DNA of 64,000 bases from Cytobacillus citreus (GCF_018343665.1 NZ_JAGYPM010000002.1:186001-250000); one strand, 5' to 3'. Numbered from the stretch's first letter, positions 51,757 through 61,180 are shown. Program-made: numbers and translations. Notes: a model not told the origin generated them from the letters alone.

Positions 51757-52986
51757 ATGAAATTTTTTCAGGTTAAATCGGTTGAAGAAACATTCAAGTT
51801 AATAAGTGATCAGATTAATCCGTTGACTGAATATATAACAAAGCCTCTTTTTGAAGCGCTTCATTTCGTTTTAGCTGAAGATATTTACGCAAAGGAAAAT
51901 GTTCCAGATTTTCGCCGCTCATCGGTTGATGGGTATGCGGTAAAGGCAAAGGATACATTCGGTTCCTCTGAAAGCATGCCAGGATTTCTTACTCTCGTTG
52001 GAGAGGTAAAGATGGGTCAGGCCCCACATCAAGCCATTCAAGCTTCTGAGGCTATGTATGTTCCGACAGGCGGGATGCTGCCAGAGGGAAGTGACGCAGT
52101 CGTAATGATTGAACACTGTGAGGATTTGAGCGGTCTGCTTAATATATACAGACAAGCAGCTCCAGGAGAAAATGTCATTTCTGTTGGAGAAGATATGCGG
52201 CAAGGTGAACTTTTATTGAAAAAGGGTACGATGCTTCGCTCACAAGAATTAGGCGCACTCGCTTCACAAGGGATTACAGAGGTAGTTGTTGTTAGAAAGC
52301 CGGTTATTGGATATCTATCATCAGGAGATGAAATTGTCCCAATCGACACTGACAAGCTTGCACCAGGTCAGATAAGGGATATGAACAGCATGACGATTGG
52401 GGCACTTGTGAATGGATGGGGGTTCACCTTCCTATACGGAGGAATCGTACCGGATAATCGAGAAGAGTATAAGAAGGTAGCAGAAGAATTATTAGCCAAA
52501 ACAGATTGTTTAGTCATCTCTGGAGGCAGTTCAGTTGGAACAAAGGACTATTCTGTAGATGTCATTCAATCACTTGGTGAGCCTGGTGTGTTCGTCCATG
52601 GTGTGGCGATAAAGCCTGGTAAGCCTACTATATTGGCATTAGCAGATAAAAAGCCTGTCATTGGTCTTCCGGGTCACCCGGCTTCAGCGGTCATTATTTT
52701 TCATCTGTTTGGAAAAGTCATTTTAGAACAGCTGCAGGGCTTAAAGTCTCAAGAAAAGCAGCTAACCTTTGCAAAGGTAACAAAAAATATTCCGTCTTCT
52801 CCTGGAAGAACAGACTTTATAAGAGTCCGGCTTTTTGAAGAGGAAGGACAATGGTATGCTGAACCGATATTTGGAAAATCTGGCCTCATTTCCACTCTCG
52901 TACAAAGTGAGGGGATGATTGAAATTGAGGCTCCGAAAGAAGGAGTTCAAAAGGGGGAACTCGTTCCGGTAAGAATATTTCAATAA
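51757..52986 (+). CDS. moeA: Molybdopterin molybdenumtransferase MoeA
   Basis: A 409-residue MoeA of normal length. Family motifs are FRRSSVDGYAVKAKDT, VPTGGMLPEGSDAVVMIEH, STGDE-like LSSGDEIVP, VISGGSSVGTKDY and IGLPGHPASAV. It inserts molybdate into adenylated molybdopterin. The ribosome site is weak (AGAAAG). A second MoeA-type gene follows 12 bp later, so the operon encodes two paralogues. Confidence 0.93.
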   Translation: MKFFQVKSVEETFKLISDQINPLTEYITKPLFEALHFVLAEDIYAKENVPDFRRSSVDGYAVKAKDTFGSSESMPGFLTLVGEVKMGQAPHQAIQASEAMYVPTGGMLPEGSDAVVMIEHCEDLSGLLNIYRQAAPGENVISVGEDMRQGELLLKKGTMLRSQELGALASQGITEVVVVRKPVIGYLSSGDEIVPIDTDKLAPGQIRDMNSMTIGALVNGWGFTFLYGGIVPDNREEYKKVAEELLAKTDCLVISGGSSVGTKDYSVDVIQSLGEPGVFVHGVAIKPGKPTILALADKKPVIGLPGHPASAVIIFHLFGKVILEQLQGLKSQEKQLTFAKVTKNIPSSPGRTDFIRVRLFEEEGQWYAEPIFGKSGLISTLVQSEGMIEIEAPKEGVQKGELVPVRIFQ

Positions 52987-52998
52987 GGGGTAGGACCA

Positions 52999-54936
52999 AT
53001 GACAACAAATCATTATAGAAGAAAAATATATTTGGAGGACAAGCCACGACTTGAGGCAAAAAATGAGATGATTAAACATTTTAGGCCAAAAAGGGAAGTA
53101 GAGTGGCTTGAATCAACAAAATCTATAGGAAGAGTTTTGGCTGAGCCGGTTTTTGCAAAAAGTTCAATGCCTCATTATCATGCATCAGCAATGGATGGGA
53201 TTGCTGTAGTCGCTGAACAAACCTATTCAGCTCATGAGCAAAATCCGATTCAGTTAAAACGTAATGAAGATTTTATCTATGTGGATACAGGGAATCAAGT
53301 ACCCTCGTCATTTGATGCAGTTATTATGATTGAACACGTAGAGGAGCTTAATGAAGAGACGGTCGAAATCATTGAGCCCGCTTCACCATGGCAGCATATT
53401 CGTCCAATTGGGGAAGACATCGTGCAGGAAGAAATGCTTTTTCCGCAGGGGCATATCATTCGTCCAGTTGATATCGGAGTGCTTCTTGCATCACGTACAT
53501 TAACCATCCCAGTGATAAAAAAGCCTTCAGTTACAATTATTCCAACTGGAAACGAGCTTATGAATCCAGGTGATGACATTGCCCCTGGTAAATTAATTGA
53601 ATTTAATGGAACTGTTATCGTGAATTATATATCTGAATGGGGTGGAGCCTCTCAACTAAATGCCATTGTGAAGGATGAGCCTGAGCAAATAAAAGCGACT
53701 CTTTTGAAAGCCTCGGAGCAAGCTGATATCGTCGTGATTAATGCAGGATCCTCAGCTGGCTCAAAGGATTATACAGTCCATATGATTGAAGAGCTGGGAG
53801 AGGTCTTTACTCACGGGGTAGCAACTCGGCCAGGTAAGCCTGTGATTATTGGAAAGATTAACGAAACGATCATCATTGGTATCCCGGGATATTCAGTATC
53901 CGCCTATTTAGCGTTGGAATGGTTCGTAAGACCATTGATTTGTGAGTTTTTGCAAGTTTCGGAACCAAAAAGGCTGAAGCTAAAGGTGAAGCTAGGACGC
54001 CGAATCGTAGGGACGATGGGCGCTGAAGATTTTATTCGTATGAATATTGGCTTTGTTGCTGGAGAATTTATTGCCAACCCGCTTTCACGGGCCGCAGGTG
54101 TGACTATGTCGCTTGTCCGTGCTGACGGGCTGCTTGTGATTCCTCCGACGAGCCTTGGCTATGAACAGGGAGAATATGCTGAGGTTGAATTGCTAAAGCC
54201 TTTGGAAGAGATTAAAAATACCATTGTATTTATCGGAAGTCATGATTTAACAATTGATCTATTATCCTCTGAAATGAAAAAAAGGAATAGAAGCGCTAGC
54301 ATTATGTCTTCCCATGTTGGAAGTCTAGCAGGAATGATGGCTATTAAGAAGGCTGAAGCTCATGTGGCTGGGATCCATCTGCTAGACCCTGAATCGAAAA
54401 CATATAATAAAACCTATATTCAAAGATTTTTAGCAGATAAAGAGGTTGTTCTTTATCCATTTTTAAAACGAAAACAAGGCTGGCTGTTGCCGAAGGGCAA
54501 TCCGCTTGAAATAAAAACAATAACTGATATTAGAAATAAGCAGGCCCATTTTGTTAATCGACAAAAAGGCGCGGGTACAAGAATCCTTTTCGACATGCTG
54601 TTAAGAGAAAGTGAAATGAGTGTTGAAGAAATCATAGGCTATGAACGCGAAATGTTTTCTCATTTAAGTGTTGCTGCAGAGGTGAAAGGGGATCAGGATA
54701 CTGTTGGCCTTGGTATCTATCCTGCAGCAAAATCAATGGGACTTGATTTCATTCCAGTCTCAGATGAGCATTATGATCTACTGATGACAAAAGATTTTTA
54801 TGAAAGTGCGCAAGGAAGAAGTTTAATTGAAGTTATTCAGTCTGAGGGATTTATAGAGCAAGTAGAAGGAATTGGCGGTTATATGATAGAAAAGAACCCA
54901 GAGCCGATTTATTTTAATAGCAAATGTGAAGGATAA
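52999..54936 (+). CDS. MoeA domain fused to a periplasmic-binding-protein-like domain
   Basis: A 645-residue, two-part protein. Residues 1-400 are MoeA-like: MPHYHASAMDGIAVVAE, YVDTGNQVPSSFDAVIMIEH, PTGNELMNPGD, NAGSSAGSKDYTVHMIEE and GIPGYSVSAY. Residues 410-645 resemble the PBP-like/LysR-substrate domain found in molybdate-responsive proteins: IVFIGSHDLTIDLLSSEM, HVAGIHLLDPES, and FVNRQKGAGTRILFDMLL. The SGGSS/GHP motifs of true MoeA are altered to NAGSS and GIPGYS, so the MoeA half may be specialised. The C-terminal half may sense molybdate or tungstate (inference). Confidence 0.85.
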   Translation: MTTNHYRRKIYLEDKPRLEAKNEMIKHFRPKREVEWLESTKSIGRVLAEPVFAKSSMPHYHASAMDGIAVVAEQTYSAHEQNPIQLKRNEDFIYVDTGNQVPSSFDAVIMIEHVEELNEETVEIIEPASPWQHIRPIGEDIVQEEMLFPQGHIIRPVDIGVLLASRTLTIPVIKKPSVTIIPTGNELMNPGDDIAPGKLIEFNGTVIVNYISEWGGASQLNAIVKDEPEQIKATLLKASEQADIVVINAGSSAGSKDYTVHMIEELGEVFTHGVATRPGKPVIIGKINETIIIGIPGYSVSAYLALEWFVRPLICEFLQVSEPKRLKLKVKLGRRIVGTMGAEDFIRMNIGFVAGEFIANPLSRAAGVTMSLVRADGLLVIPPTSLGYEQGEYAEVELLKPLEEIKNTIVFIGSHDLTIDLLSSEMKKRNRSASIMSSHVGSLAGMMAIKKAEAHVAGIHLLDPESKTYNKTYIQRFLADKEVVLYPFLKRKQGWLLPKGNPLEIKTITDIRNKQAHFVNRQKGAGTRILFDMLLRESEMSVEEIIGYEREMFSHLSVAAEVKGDQDTVGLGIYPAAKSMGLDFIPVSDEHYDLLMTKDFYESAQGRSLIEVIQSEGFIEQVEGIGGYMIEKNPEPIYFNSKCEG

Positions 54937-54964
54937 TTTTTTAAAGGAAAGGACGGGTGAGCAA

Positions 54965-55432
54965 TTGAACTTCTACGAGATTTCTAAGGAACCTATTATC
55001 ATTCAGGAGGTCATTGATAAGGTTGTACAGCGCGAAGCGGGCGCCATCACAACCTTTATCGGGACCGTTCGTGAGCTAACTCATGGGAAAAAAACTTTAT
55101 ACTTAGTTTATGAAGCCTATGAATCAATGGCTGTGAAAAAGCTTGAGCAAATTGGCCAGGAGATAAAGGAACGATGGAGTGGTGCCGACGTTGCGATTAC
55201 TCATCGAGTCGGGAGGCTGGATATTACAGATATCGCAGTCGTTATTGCTGTTTCCACACCTCATCGAGCGGATGCGTATGAAGCAAATCGATATGCGATC
55301 GAGCGTATTAAGGAAATCGTCCCAATTTGGAAAAAAGAGCATTGGGAAGATGGGGAAGAATGGATCGGAAACCAACTTGAAACAGTTGCATATCCAAAAG
55401 GAAAACCGGAGGAGAAGGACTTAAATGAATAA
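54965..55432 (+). CDS. moaE: Molybdopterin synthase large subunit MoaE
   Basis: About 155 residues. Core motifs are REAGAITTFIGTVRELTHGK, LVYEAYESMAVKKLEQIG, ITHRVGRLDI and the catalytic-lysine region VPIWKKEHWEDGEEWI. It adds sulfur from MoaD to precursor Z. TTG 54965 follows GGACGGGTGA and fits the usual N-terminus (FYEISKEPI). An in-frame GTG at 54926 would overlap the upstream gene. It overlaps moaD by 8 bp. Confidence 0.9.
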   Translation: MNFYEISKEPIIIQEVIDKVVQREAGAITTFIGTVRELTHGKKTLYLVYEAYESMAVKKLEQIGQEIKERWSGADVAITHRVGRLDITDIAVVIAVSTPHRADAYEANRYAIERIKEIVPIWKKEHWEDGEEWIGNQLETVAYPKGKPEEKDLNE

Positions 55433-55658
55433 TATCTTATTTTTTGCTCATTTACGTGATGCGGTAGGAAGAGACTCTGTTCAGCTAGATGCTAGCGGTA
55501 AAACAGTCGCTGAGCTTAAACAGCTTATATCTGATAAATATGAAGCAGTGAATCTTGAACATGTCATGACAGCAATTAATGAGGAATTTGCTTCAAATGA
55601 GGAAGTTATTCATGATGGGGATGCTGTAGCCTTTATTCCTCCTGTTAGCGGAGGTTAA
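55425..55658 (+). CDS. moaD: Molybdopterin synthase sulfur carrier MoaD
   Basis: A 77-residue ubiquitin-like protein ending in the essential double glycine (FIPPVSGG), whose last Gly is thiocarboxylated by MoeB. GGAGAAGG inside moaE precedes ATG 55425. It pairs with MoaE and MoeB on either side. moaA, moaC and a mog/moaB gene are not in this window. Confidence 0.92.
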   Translation: MNNILFFAHLRDAVGRDSVQLDASGKTVAELKQLISDKYEAVNLEHVMTAINEEFASNEEVIHDGDAVAFIPPVSGG

Positions 55659-55676
55659 TCGAGGGGAGTTTTGATC

Positions 55677-56696
55677 ATGGATGAAAGGTATTCCCGGCAA
55701 ACACTTTTTCCTTCCATAGGAAAAGATGGACAAGAGAAAATCCGTTCAAAGCATGTTTTAATGATTGGGGCTGGAGCTTTAGGTTCTGGCAACGCAGAAA
55801 TTTTAACAAGAGCTGGCATAGGTAAGCTAACAATTGTTGATCGCGATTATGTGGAAGCAAGTAATCTCCAGCGTCAGCAGCTTTATACGGAGCAGGATGT
55901 AGAAAAGAAGCTCCCTAAGGCAGCAGCGGCGGCCAGCAGATTACGAATGATTAATTCAGATGTAGACATTCAAGCGGTTATTACGGATGCTACTGCATTA
56001 AAACTTGAGGAGCTCGTTCAAGGTGTAGATTTAATAATAGATGCAACGGATAATTTTGAAACGAGAATGGCCATTAATGATATTTCTCAGAAGTATAAGA
56101 TCCCATGGATATTTGGAGCGTGCGTCGGCAGCTTTGGCATGAGCCTCTCCATTGTTCCAGGGAAGACACCTTGCTTAAATTGTTTACTTAAAAAAATGCC
56201 CATTCAAGGAATGACCTGTGATACAGGAGGGATCATTGCCCCGACCGTGCAAATGGTTATTTCACATCAAACCGCCGAAGCTTTAAAAATGCTTGTGGAA
56301 GACTGGGATGCTGTTCGATCTTCTTTTGTAAGCTTCGATTTATGGAGAAATCAATATACGAGTATGAAAGTTTCGAAGGCAAAGGATGAAGGCTGTCTGT
56401 CATGCGGAATAAATCGAACGTATCCATATCTCGACAGCGAAAATATGATGAAATCAACCGTCCTTTGCGGAAGAGATACCGTACAGATTCGCCCGCCAAT
56501 GCAGCAAGATCTTCATTTAGGAGATTTGTCTCGACAGTTAACATCTCTTGGATATACTGTCAAAGGGAACCCTTACTTGATCTCTGTTGAAATGGGCGAA
56601 CAGCGGCTTGTTATTTTTAAAGATGGACGAGCATTGATCCATGGTACAAAAGATTTAGCACAAGCAAAAACCATATACCATCGATTGCTAGGATAA
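55677..56696 (+). CDS. moeB: MoeB/ThiF-family adenylyltransferase
   Basis: A 339-residue E1-like enzyme. Features are RYSRQTLFPSIGKDGQ, nucleotide loop MIGAGALGSGNAEIL, DRDYVEASNLQRQQLY, DATDNFETRMAIND, and two zinc CxxC pairs (CLNC and CLSC). The C-terminal 80 residues are a small extra domain, not a rhodanese with an obvious active Cys. It adenylates the MoaD tail. ATG 55677 follows GAGGGGAG. Last gene of the operon. Confidence 0.9.
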   Translation: MDERYSRQTLFPSIGKDGQEKIRSKHVLMIGAGALGSGNAEILTRAGIGKLTIVDRDYVEASNLQRQQLYTEQDVEKKLPKAAAAASRLRMINSDVDIQAVITDATALKLEELVQGVDLIIDATDNFETRMAINDISQKYKIPWIFGACVGSFGMSLSIVPGKTPCLNCLLKKMPIQGMTCDTGGIIAPTVQMVISHQTAEALKMLVEDWDAVRSSFVSFDLWRNQYTSMKVSKAKDEGCLSCGINRTYPYLDSENMMKSTVLCGRDTVQIRPPMQQDLHLGDLSRQLTSLGYTVKGNPYLISVEMGEQRLVIFKDGRALIHGTKDLAQAKTIYHRLLG

Positions 56697-56702
56697 TAGG
56701 AG

Positions 56703-56737
56703 AAAAAGTCCTGACCTTTTGGTTGGGACTTTTTTTG
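56703..56737 (+). terminator. Terminator of the formate dehydrogenase-Mo cofactor operon
   Basis: AAAAAGTCC pairs with GGACTTTTT around a 15-nt loop, and a T7 run follows. Confidence 0.85.
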
Positions 56738-56806
56738 ATTAACTAGAAAAAACATGTATATTGTTGAAATCATTTAGGTTTAATGAGGATTTTACAAAAA
56801 TCGACA

Positions 56807-56822
56807 CGTTTCACGTGAAACA
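56807..56822. promoter_or_regulatory. parS-like ParB/Spo0J binding site
   Basis: CGTTTCACGTGAAACA differs from the canonical parS TGTTTCACGTGAAACA only in the first base. It is intergenic, between the Mo cofactor operon terminator and the promoter region of ywdI. Confidence 0.8.
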
Positions 56823-57008
56823 GACATTTTTTGACTATTAAAGGGCAAGAGAAAGCAGTGTAATCGAAAATCCATATGGTTTCATGTATAATGTAGATTG
56901 AACAATCTGCCTTCAGTAGAGGTAATGCGAGCTTCTGGCAAGCATTGCTTACGTTTTGAAAAGAAAGCTCTTTGAATATAATAAGTATTAGAATCGTAAG
57001 AGGTGATG

Positions 57009-57299
57009 ATGTTGAATATTTCCGTTCAGCAATTGCTTGGAAAGATTGAGAAGGAATTAATGGAAGCGAAGGATAGTTCAACAACTGCCAGGATGAGGGA
57101 AAGAGTCCAAGCTATGAAATCACTATGTGAACTCATTCTTGATGAGCCTGAGACAACAAAGGGAATCTCTTCAACACCAACTGCATATATGCCCCCAGCC
57201 GTCCAACAGGTCCAACCAGTACAACCAGCTAGTATTCAACAGACAAAGAGATTGGAAATGGAGGATGAGGCAAACGGGGATTCATTATTTGATTTTTAA
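57009..57299 (+). CDS. ywdI: YwdI family protein
   Basis: A 96-residue small soluble protein. The N-terminal half is helical (SVQQLLGKIEKELMEAK, then RMRERVQAMKSLCELIL) and the C-terminal half is a Pro/Gln-rich linker ending GDSLFDF. I match it to YwdI by this layout and by its position before ywdK and gerQ. Start is ATG 57009 or TTG 57012 after AAGAGGTG. Function unknown. Confidence 0.75.
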   Translation: MLNISVQQLLGKIEKELMEAKDSSTTARMRERVQAMKSLCELILDEPETTKGISSTPTAYMPPAVQQVQPVQPASIQQTKRLEMEDEANGDSLFDF

Positions 57300-57347
57300 A
57301 ATCAAATAAGTTTGAACTATATTTTTTGAGATGCGAGGGAAGATGAA

Positions 57348-57719
57348 ATGAAGTTATTTATTATTCTAGGGGCATTGAATGCTTTCTTATCAGTGGCACT
57401 AGGAGCATTCGGTGCTCACGGACTTGAAAAAATGGTAGAACCAAAGTATATGGAAATTTGGCAAACAGGTGTACAGTATCAAATGTTCCATGCAACAGGC
57501 TTATTGGTGATAGGGGTATTGCTTGGCAAATTGCCGGACAGTTCCTTATTATCTTGGTCTGGATGGATGATGTTAATTGGTATTATCCTTTTCTCTGGAA
57601 GCTTATATGTATTAACGCTCACAAAAGTAGGTATACTGGGTGCGATCACTCCGTTTGGCGGAGTTTCCTTTTTAGTAGCTTGGGTGCTGCTGATTATTGC
57701 TGCTGTTAAGTATCTATAA
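57348..57719 (+). CDS. ywdK: YwdK, DUF423 small membrane protein
   Basis: A 123-residue protein with four helices. The N-terminus has the DUF423 signature LNAFLSVALGAFGAHGLE and later QTGVQYQMFHATGLLVIG. The role is unknown. It follows ywdI by 48 bp, as in the B. subtilis ywd region, where a uracil-permease-like gene intervenes instead. Confidence 0.88.
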   Translation: MKLFIILGALNAFLSVALGAFGAHGLEKMVEPKYMEIWQTGVQYQMFHATGLLVIGVLLGKLPDSSLLSWSGWMMLIGIILFSGSLYVLTLTKVGILGAITPFGGVSFLVAWVLLIIAAVKYL

Positions 57720-57720
57720 C

Positions 57721-57758
57721 AAAAAGAAGCTTTGACCATTGTGTCAAAGCTTCTTTTT
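57721..57758. terminator. Bidirectional terminator after ywdK
   Basis: A perfect 16-bp stem (AAAAAGAAGCTTTGAC with GTCAAAGCTTCTTTTT). Confidence 0.9.
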
Positions 57759-57849
57759 GGGGTTGAACATATATTTTCTTTTCAATGTAGATACTGGTTT
57801 TATTATTCGCATAAATAATAGCTAAGGCTTTCGCTAAAAAATCTAAGTA

Positions 57850-58293
57850 TTATCGTGGGCTATATTGCGATAGCATACCAGATGGTGGGGTAATTCCAGG
57901 AAATTCGTATTCGATTGGCTCACTAAATACCACATAATCCAAATAAACCATTGGGATTAAGTATCTCACACCTGTTTGCGGATCACTTATTATGAGGTGG
58001 TCTCTGCCGGCTGCTTCTATAATACCTTCAAATTTTTTTTGTTGCTTGTCTTCGAAGGTAGCATAGACAGTTACAAGCTTCCCTTTGTTCAAACGCAAAA
58101 TGTTTTCAATGTATGACTGTTCAATTGGAAGCATGCCAGTGACTTGCGATCCTGTAGTTGGTACAGGTTGCATTGGCATTGACGTAGGCGGGACTCCATA
58201 CGGCGTAGTCCTTTGTGCAGAAGCACCTGCAAATGGCTGCTGATACCCATAATATGGTATAGTTGTGTACGGATTAAAATTAGATTGACTCAC
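57850..58293 (-). CDS. gerQ: Spore coat protein GerQ
   Basis: A 147-residue coat protein required in B. subtilis for CwlJ localisation and crosslinked by the transglutaminase Tgl. The N-terminal half is Pro/Gly/Gln/Tyr-rich. The conserved C-terminal half includes LPIEQSYIENILRLNKGKLV, GIIEAAGRDHLIISDPQTG and RYLIPMVYLDYVVF. GTG 58293 is chosen after GGGAGGG. cwlJ, its usual companion, is not next to it here. Confidence 0.93.
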   Translation of the reverse strand: MSQSNFNPYTTIPYYGYQQPFAGASAQRTTPYGVPPTSMPMQPVPTTGSQVTGMLPIEQSYIENILRLNKGKLVTVYATFEDKQQKKFEGIIEAAGRDHLIISDPQTGVRYLIPMVYLDYVVFSEPIEYEFPGITPPSGMLSQYSPR

Positions 58294-58689
58294 TCTTTTT
58301 TCCCTCCCAAAAATCAAAATCATTCCAAACCCATAGAGTGGAGCTCGCGGCCACTAAAGCTGAACGATATAGTAGTGCAAGTGGAGCAACGTTTTGCTTA
58401 TTTAATTCTCAAAGCAGCTTTAAAACAAAAAAGTGGAGTTTAATCATATTTTCTCAAAAGGGTCCGAATCTTAAATAACGATTGAAAGATTTCCTTGCGA
58501 TACCTTGAGAAAAATCAATAACATTGAAAAGGTAAGGATAAACACTCACTAATTCATAGGTATGTATTGGCCGTTTTTTTTATTCCAATATTTATTGCGG
58601 GTAAATGCTCTAATTTATCGCTTATTTTAGGAGAGATATTGTAGAGGTTAAGGATCAAAAAGGGGGATCATTCGTTAATTTCTTAGGAA

Positions 58690-58815
58690 CAAATGCGCAA
58701 GCGCCTTGCTCACCTCCGACAAGCACAAGACGAGCCTCACGGAAAGGTGTTCTTTACCTTTCTGGGAGGATTGGCTTGTGACCTCGAGGAGGTAGGCGCT
58801 GGAGCTGAACGTAGA
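58690..58815. repeat. Dispersed repeat, family C copy 3 (inverted)
   Basis: Runs from GCGCAAGCGCCTTG to GAGGTAGGCGCTGGAGCT, the reverse of copies 1 and 2, with the middle GGCTTGTGACCTCGAGGAGG. Confidence 0.8.
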
Positions 58816-58874
58816 TAAACTATATCTCAAGTTATCAACAGATAGCGAAAATTATAATTTCCTATACAATAAAA

Positions 58875-58900
58875 AAACTCCCAGACAGAGCTGGGAGTTT
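58875..58900 (-). terminator. Terminator of hemQ
   Basis: AAACTCCCAG pairs with CTGGGAGTTT; T's follow on the minus strand. Confidence 0.85.
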
Positions 58901-58906
58901 AAGAGA

Positions 58907-59653
58907 TTAATTTACATGCAGCAGCTTGCCTACTCGATCTTCCTCAAGAAGATTTCCAATGAAGAATGAGCCGAATTCGCCATAACGTGCACTTACTTCA
59001 TCAAAGCGCATTTCGTATACAAGCTTTTTAAATTGAAGAGAATCGTCAGAGAATAAAGTAACGCCCCATTCGTAATCATCGAAGCCAACAGAACCAGTAA
59101 TAATTTGCTTTACTTTGCCTGCGTATTGTCGGCCAATCATACCATGGCTGCGCATCATGTCACGACGGTCCTCCATCGGAAGCATATACCAGTTATCATT
59201 GCCTTGACGGCGTTTATCCATTGGATAGAAGCATACATGCTTCGCTTTAGGCAATATTGGGTAAAGCCGAGCAAGGATTTCAGGGCTTTGATATGGATCC
59301 TGATCGGAAGGTAAATAATTGCTTAATTCAACGACTGACACATAGGAATAAACAGGTACTGTATATTCTGCTAACTTTGTCTTATTGAATTCATTTTCAA
59401 TTTCATTAATTTCCTCTAATGTCGGTCTTAAGATCATCATCATAAAATCAGCTTTTTGGCCAACGATTGAATATAATGCGTGGCTGCCATTTTTCTCACT
59501 TTGAGTTCTGTTCCACTTGTCAACAAGGGATAGGAACTCATGAATAGCCGTTTGGCGTTCATCACTTGATAACATCTTCCAAGACGTCCAATCAATTGCG
59601 CGGAAGTCGTGTAAACTATACCAGCCTTCAAGTGTTTTTGCTGCTTCACTCAT
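58907..59653 (-). CDS. hemQ: Coproheme decarboxylase HemQ (ChdC)
   Basis: A 248-residue chlorite-dismutase-like protein of the Gram-positive haem pathway. It decarboxylates two propionates of coproheme to give haem b. Seen are [32 protein letters not shown] with the catalytic Tyr region, ICFYPMDK-like [20 protein letters not shown], the haem-ligand His in [16 protein letters not shown], and [18 protein letters not shown] 59653 follows AGGAGTGAT. It lies next to pta as in B. subtilis (ywfI-pta). Confidence 0.95.
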   Translation of the reverse strand: MSEAAKTLEGWYSLHDFRAIDWTSWKMLSSDERQTAIHEFLSLVDKWNRTQSEKNGSHALYSIVGQKADFMMMILRPTLEEINEIENEFNKTKLAEYTVPVYSYVSVVELSNYLPSDQDPYQSPEILARLYPILPKAKHVCFYPMDKRRQGNDNWYMLPMEDRRDMMRSHGMIGRQYAGKVKQIITGSVGFDDYEWGVTLFSDDSLQFKKLVYEMRFDEVSARYGEFGSFFIGNLLEEDRVGKLLHVN

Positions 59654-59674
59654 TACGATCACTCCTAATATGTA

Positions 59675-59780
59675 TTAAGAAATGCGAAAGCGCCTTGAGG
59701 ACATTCAAAGGATAATTATTCCTGCGAAAATCAATCGAAGGAGCTTTCCTTGTGGAGTTAGACATTTCTCTAACTCAAAA
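59675..59780. repeat. Family C repeat, diverged partial copy
   Basis: Has the start GAAAGCGCCTTGAGGACATTC and end GGAGTTAGACATTTCTCTAA, recognisable as the outer ends of family C with the middle lost. It lies upstream of hemQ in the hemQ-pta intergenic region. Confidence 0.55.
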
Positions 59781-60124
59781 AAAGTTATTCTTACTTTTAA
59801 TTTTCACACCATAACTATACCATAGTTTCTCCAATTAACATGTTAATAAAACTTGAAAAAGGGAAGGAAGCCGAAAGAGTATGGTTTAATTGTGGATATT
59901 TTGTTACAGGTAGCAAATGTTAAAATTTGTAAACTTGGAGAAAAATGGTCAAATATCTAGAAATTATTTAAAAAAACTACATTTCTATTGGAATGCTGGT
60001 CAGTATTTAATATCTTGAAATTACAATTGTGTACGGTATTCTAAATAGGTGAAGTAAAACAAGCATCAAGTATTATTCAAAAATACATAGATACCTACAT
60101 ACCTACATCCAAAGGAGAATTCGA
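59781..60124. other. pta upstream region
   Basis: AT-rich, no gene seen. It ends with short direct repeats (ATACCTACATACCTACATCC) just before the AAAGGAG ribosome site of pta. No clear cre site was found. Confidence 0.5.
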
Positions 60125-61102
60125 ATGAGTGATTTATTTACATTGCTAAAAGAAAAAGTAAATGGTCAAAATGTAAAGATAGTATTTCCAGAAGGGATGG
60201 ACGAGCGAATATTAGGGGCAGCAGGAAGGCTAGCTGCTGAAAAAATTATTACCCCAATCTTGATCGGAAATATTCAAGATATTGAGTCAAAAGCTAATCA
60301 GATGGGCATTTCTCTGGAAACGACTGAAATCTATGATCCTAACCAATATGCGATGGCGGATGAATTGGTTGCGGCATTTATAGAAAGACGGAAAGGGAAA
60401 GCTACCGAAGAAGAGGCTCGCAGGATCCTCCTTGCTGAGAACTATTTCGGTACGATGCTCGTTTATACAAATAAAGCAGATGGGCTTGTTAGCGGTGCAG
60501 CTCATTCTACAGCTGACACAGTTCGACCAGCACTACAAATCATTAAAACAAAGGAAGGAGTCCGAAAAACTTCTGGTGTGTTTATCATGGTTCGGGATGA
60601 TGAAAAATACGTCTTTGCGGACTGTGCCATCAATATTTCCCCTAACAGCCAAGATTTAGCCGAAATTGCGATTGAGAGTGCAAAGACAGCGAAAATGTTT
60701 GATATGGAACCGCGTGTAGCTATGCTCAGCTTTTCAACGAAGGGGTCTGCGAAATCGCCAGAAACGGAAAAAGTGATTGCGGCCGTTGAAGAGGCAAAAA
60801 TTCGCGACCCACTCTTAATCCTTGATGGAGAATTTCAGTTTGATGCAGCTTTTGTTCCGTCTGTTGCCAAGAAAAAAGCTCCAGACTCGCCGCTGCAAGG
60901 AGATGCGAATGTATTTATTTTTCCAAGTCTTGAAGCCGGAAATATAGGCTACAAAATTGCCCAGCGCCTAGGTAACTTTGAAGCAGTTGGTCCAATTTTA
61001 CAAGGACTTAATCGTCCTGTGAATGATTTATCTCGTGGCTGCAATGAAGAGGATGTTTATAAATTGGCATTAATTACGGCGGCACAGGCGCTAAATCATT
61101 AA
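60125..61102 (+). CDS. pta: Phosphate acetyltransferase
   Basis: A 325-residue short-type Pta, which interconverts acetyl-CoA and acetyl phosphate in overflow metabolism. Family motifs are VFPEGMDERILGAAGRLA, the Ser/Arg/Asp set in GLVSGAAHSTADTVRPALQI, ADCAINISPNSQDLAEIA, LSFSTKGSAKSPETEKV, and GEFQFDAAFVPSVAKKKAP. AAAGGAG precedes ATG 60125. A terminator follows. Confidence 0.96.
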   Translation: MSDLFTLLKEKVNGQNVKIVFPEGMDERILGAAGRLAAEKIITPILIGNIQDIESKANQMGISLETTEIYDPNQYAMADELVAAFIERRKGKATEEEARRILLAENYFGTMLVYTNKADGLVSGAAHSTADTVRPALQIIKTKEGVRKTSGVFIMVRDDEKYVFADCAINISPNSQDLAEIAIESAKTAKMFDMEPRVAMLSFSTKGSAKSPETEKVIAAVEEAKIRDPLLILDGEFQFDAAFVPSVAKKKAPDSPLQGDANVFIFPSLEAGNIGYKIAQRLGNFEAVGPILQGLNRPVNDLSRGCNEEDVYKLALITAAQALNH

Positions 61103-61116
61103 GGACAAGCAGTTTC

Positions 61117-61149
61117 AAAGAGCCGGGCTTCATGCCCGTCTCTTTTTTT
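61117..61149 (+). terminator. Terminator of pta
   Basis: AAAGAGCCGGGC pairs imperfectly with GCCCGTCTCTTT and a T7 run follows. Confidence 0.85.
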
Positions 61150-61180
61150 CTGCCTTTTTAGCTGTTATAATGGGGTCTGG

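Larger units (their letters stand above)
58294..58906. other. Intergenic region with family C repeat and hemQ terminator
   Basis: Contains the upstream region of gerQ, no credible gene, an inverted family C repeat at 58690-58815, and a perfect 10-bp terminator stem (AAACTCCCAG with CTGGGAGTTT, 58875-58900) serving hemQ on the minus strand. Confidence 0.6.
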
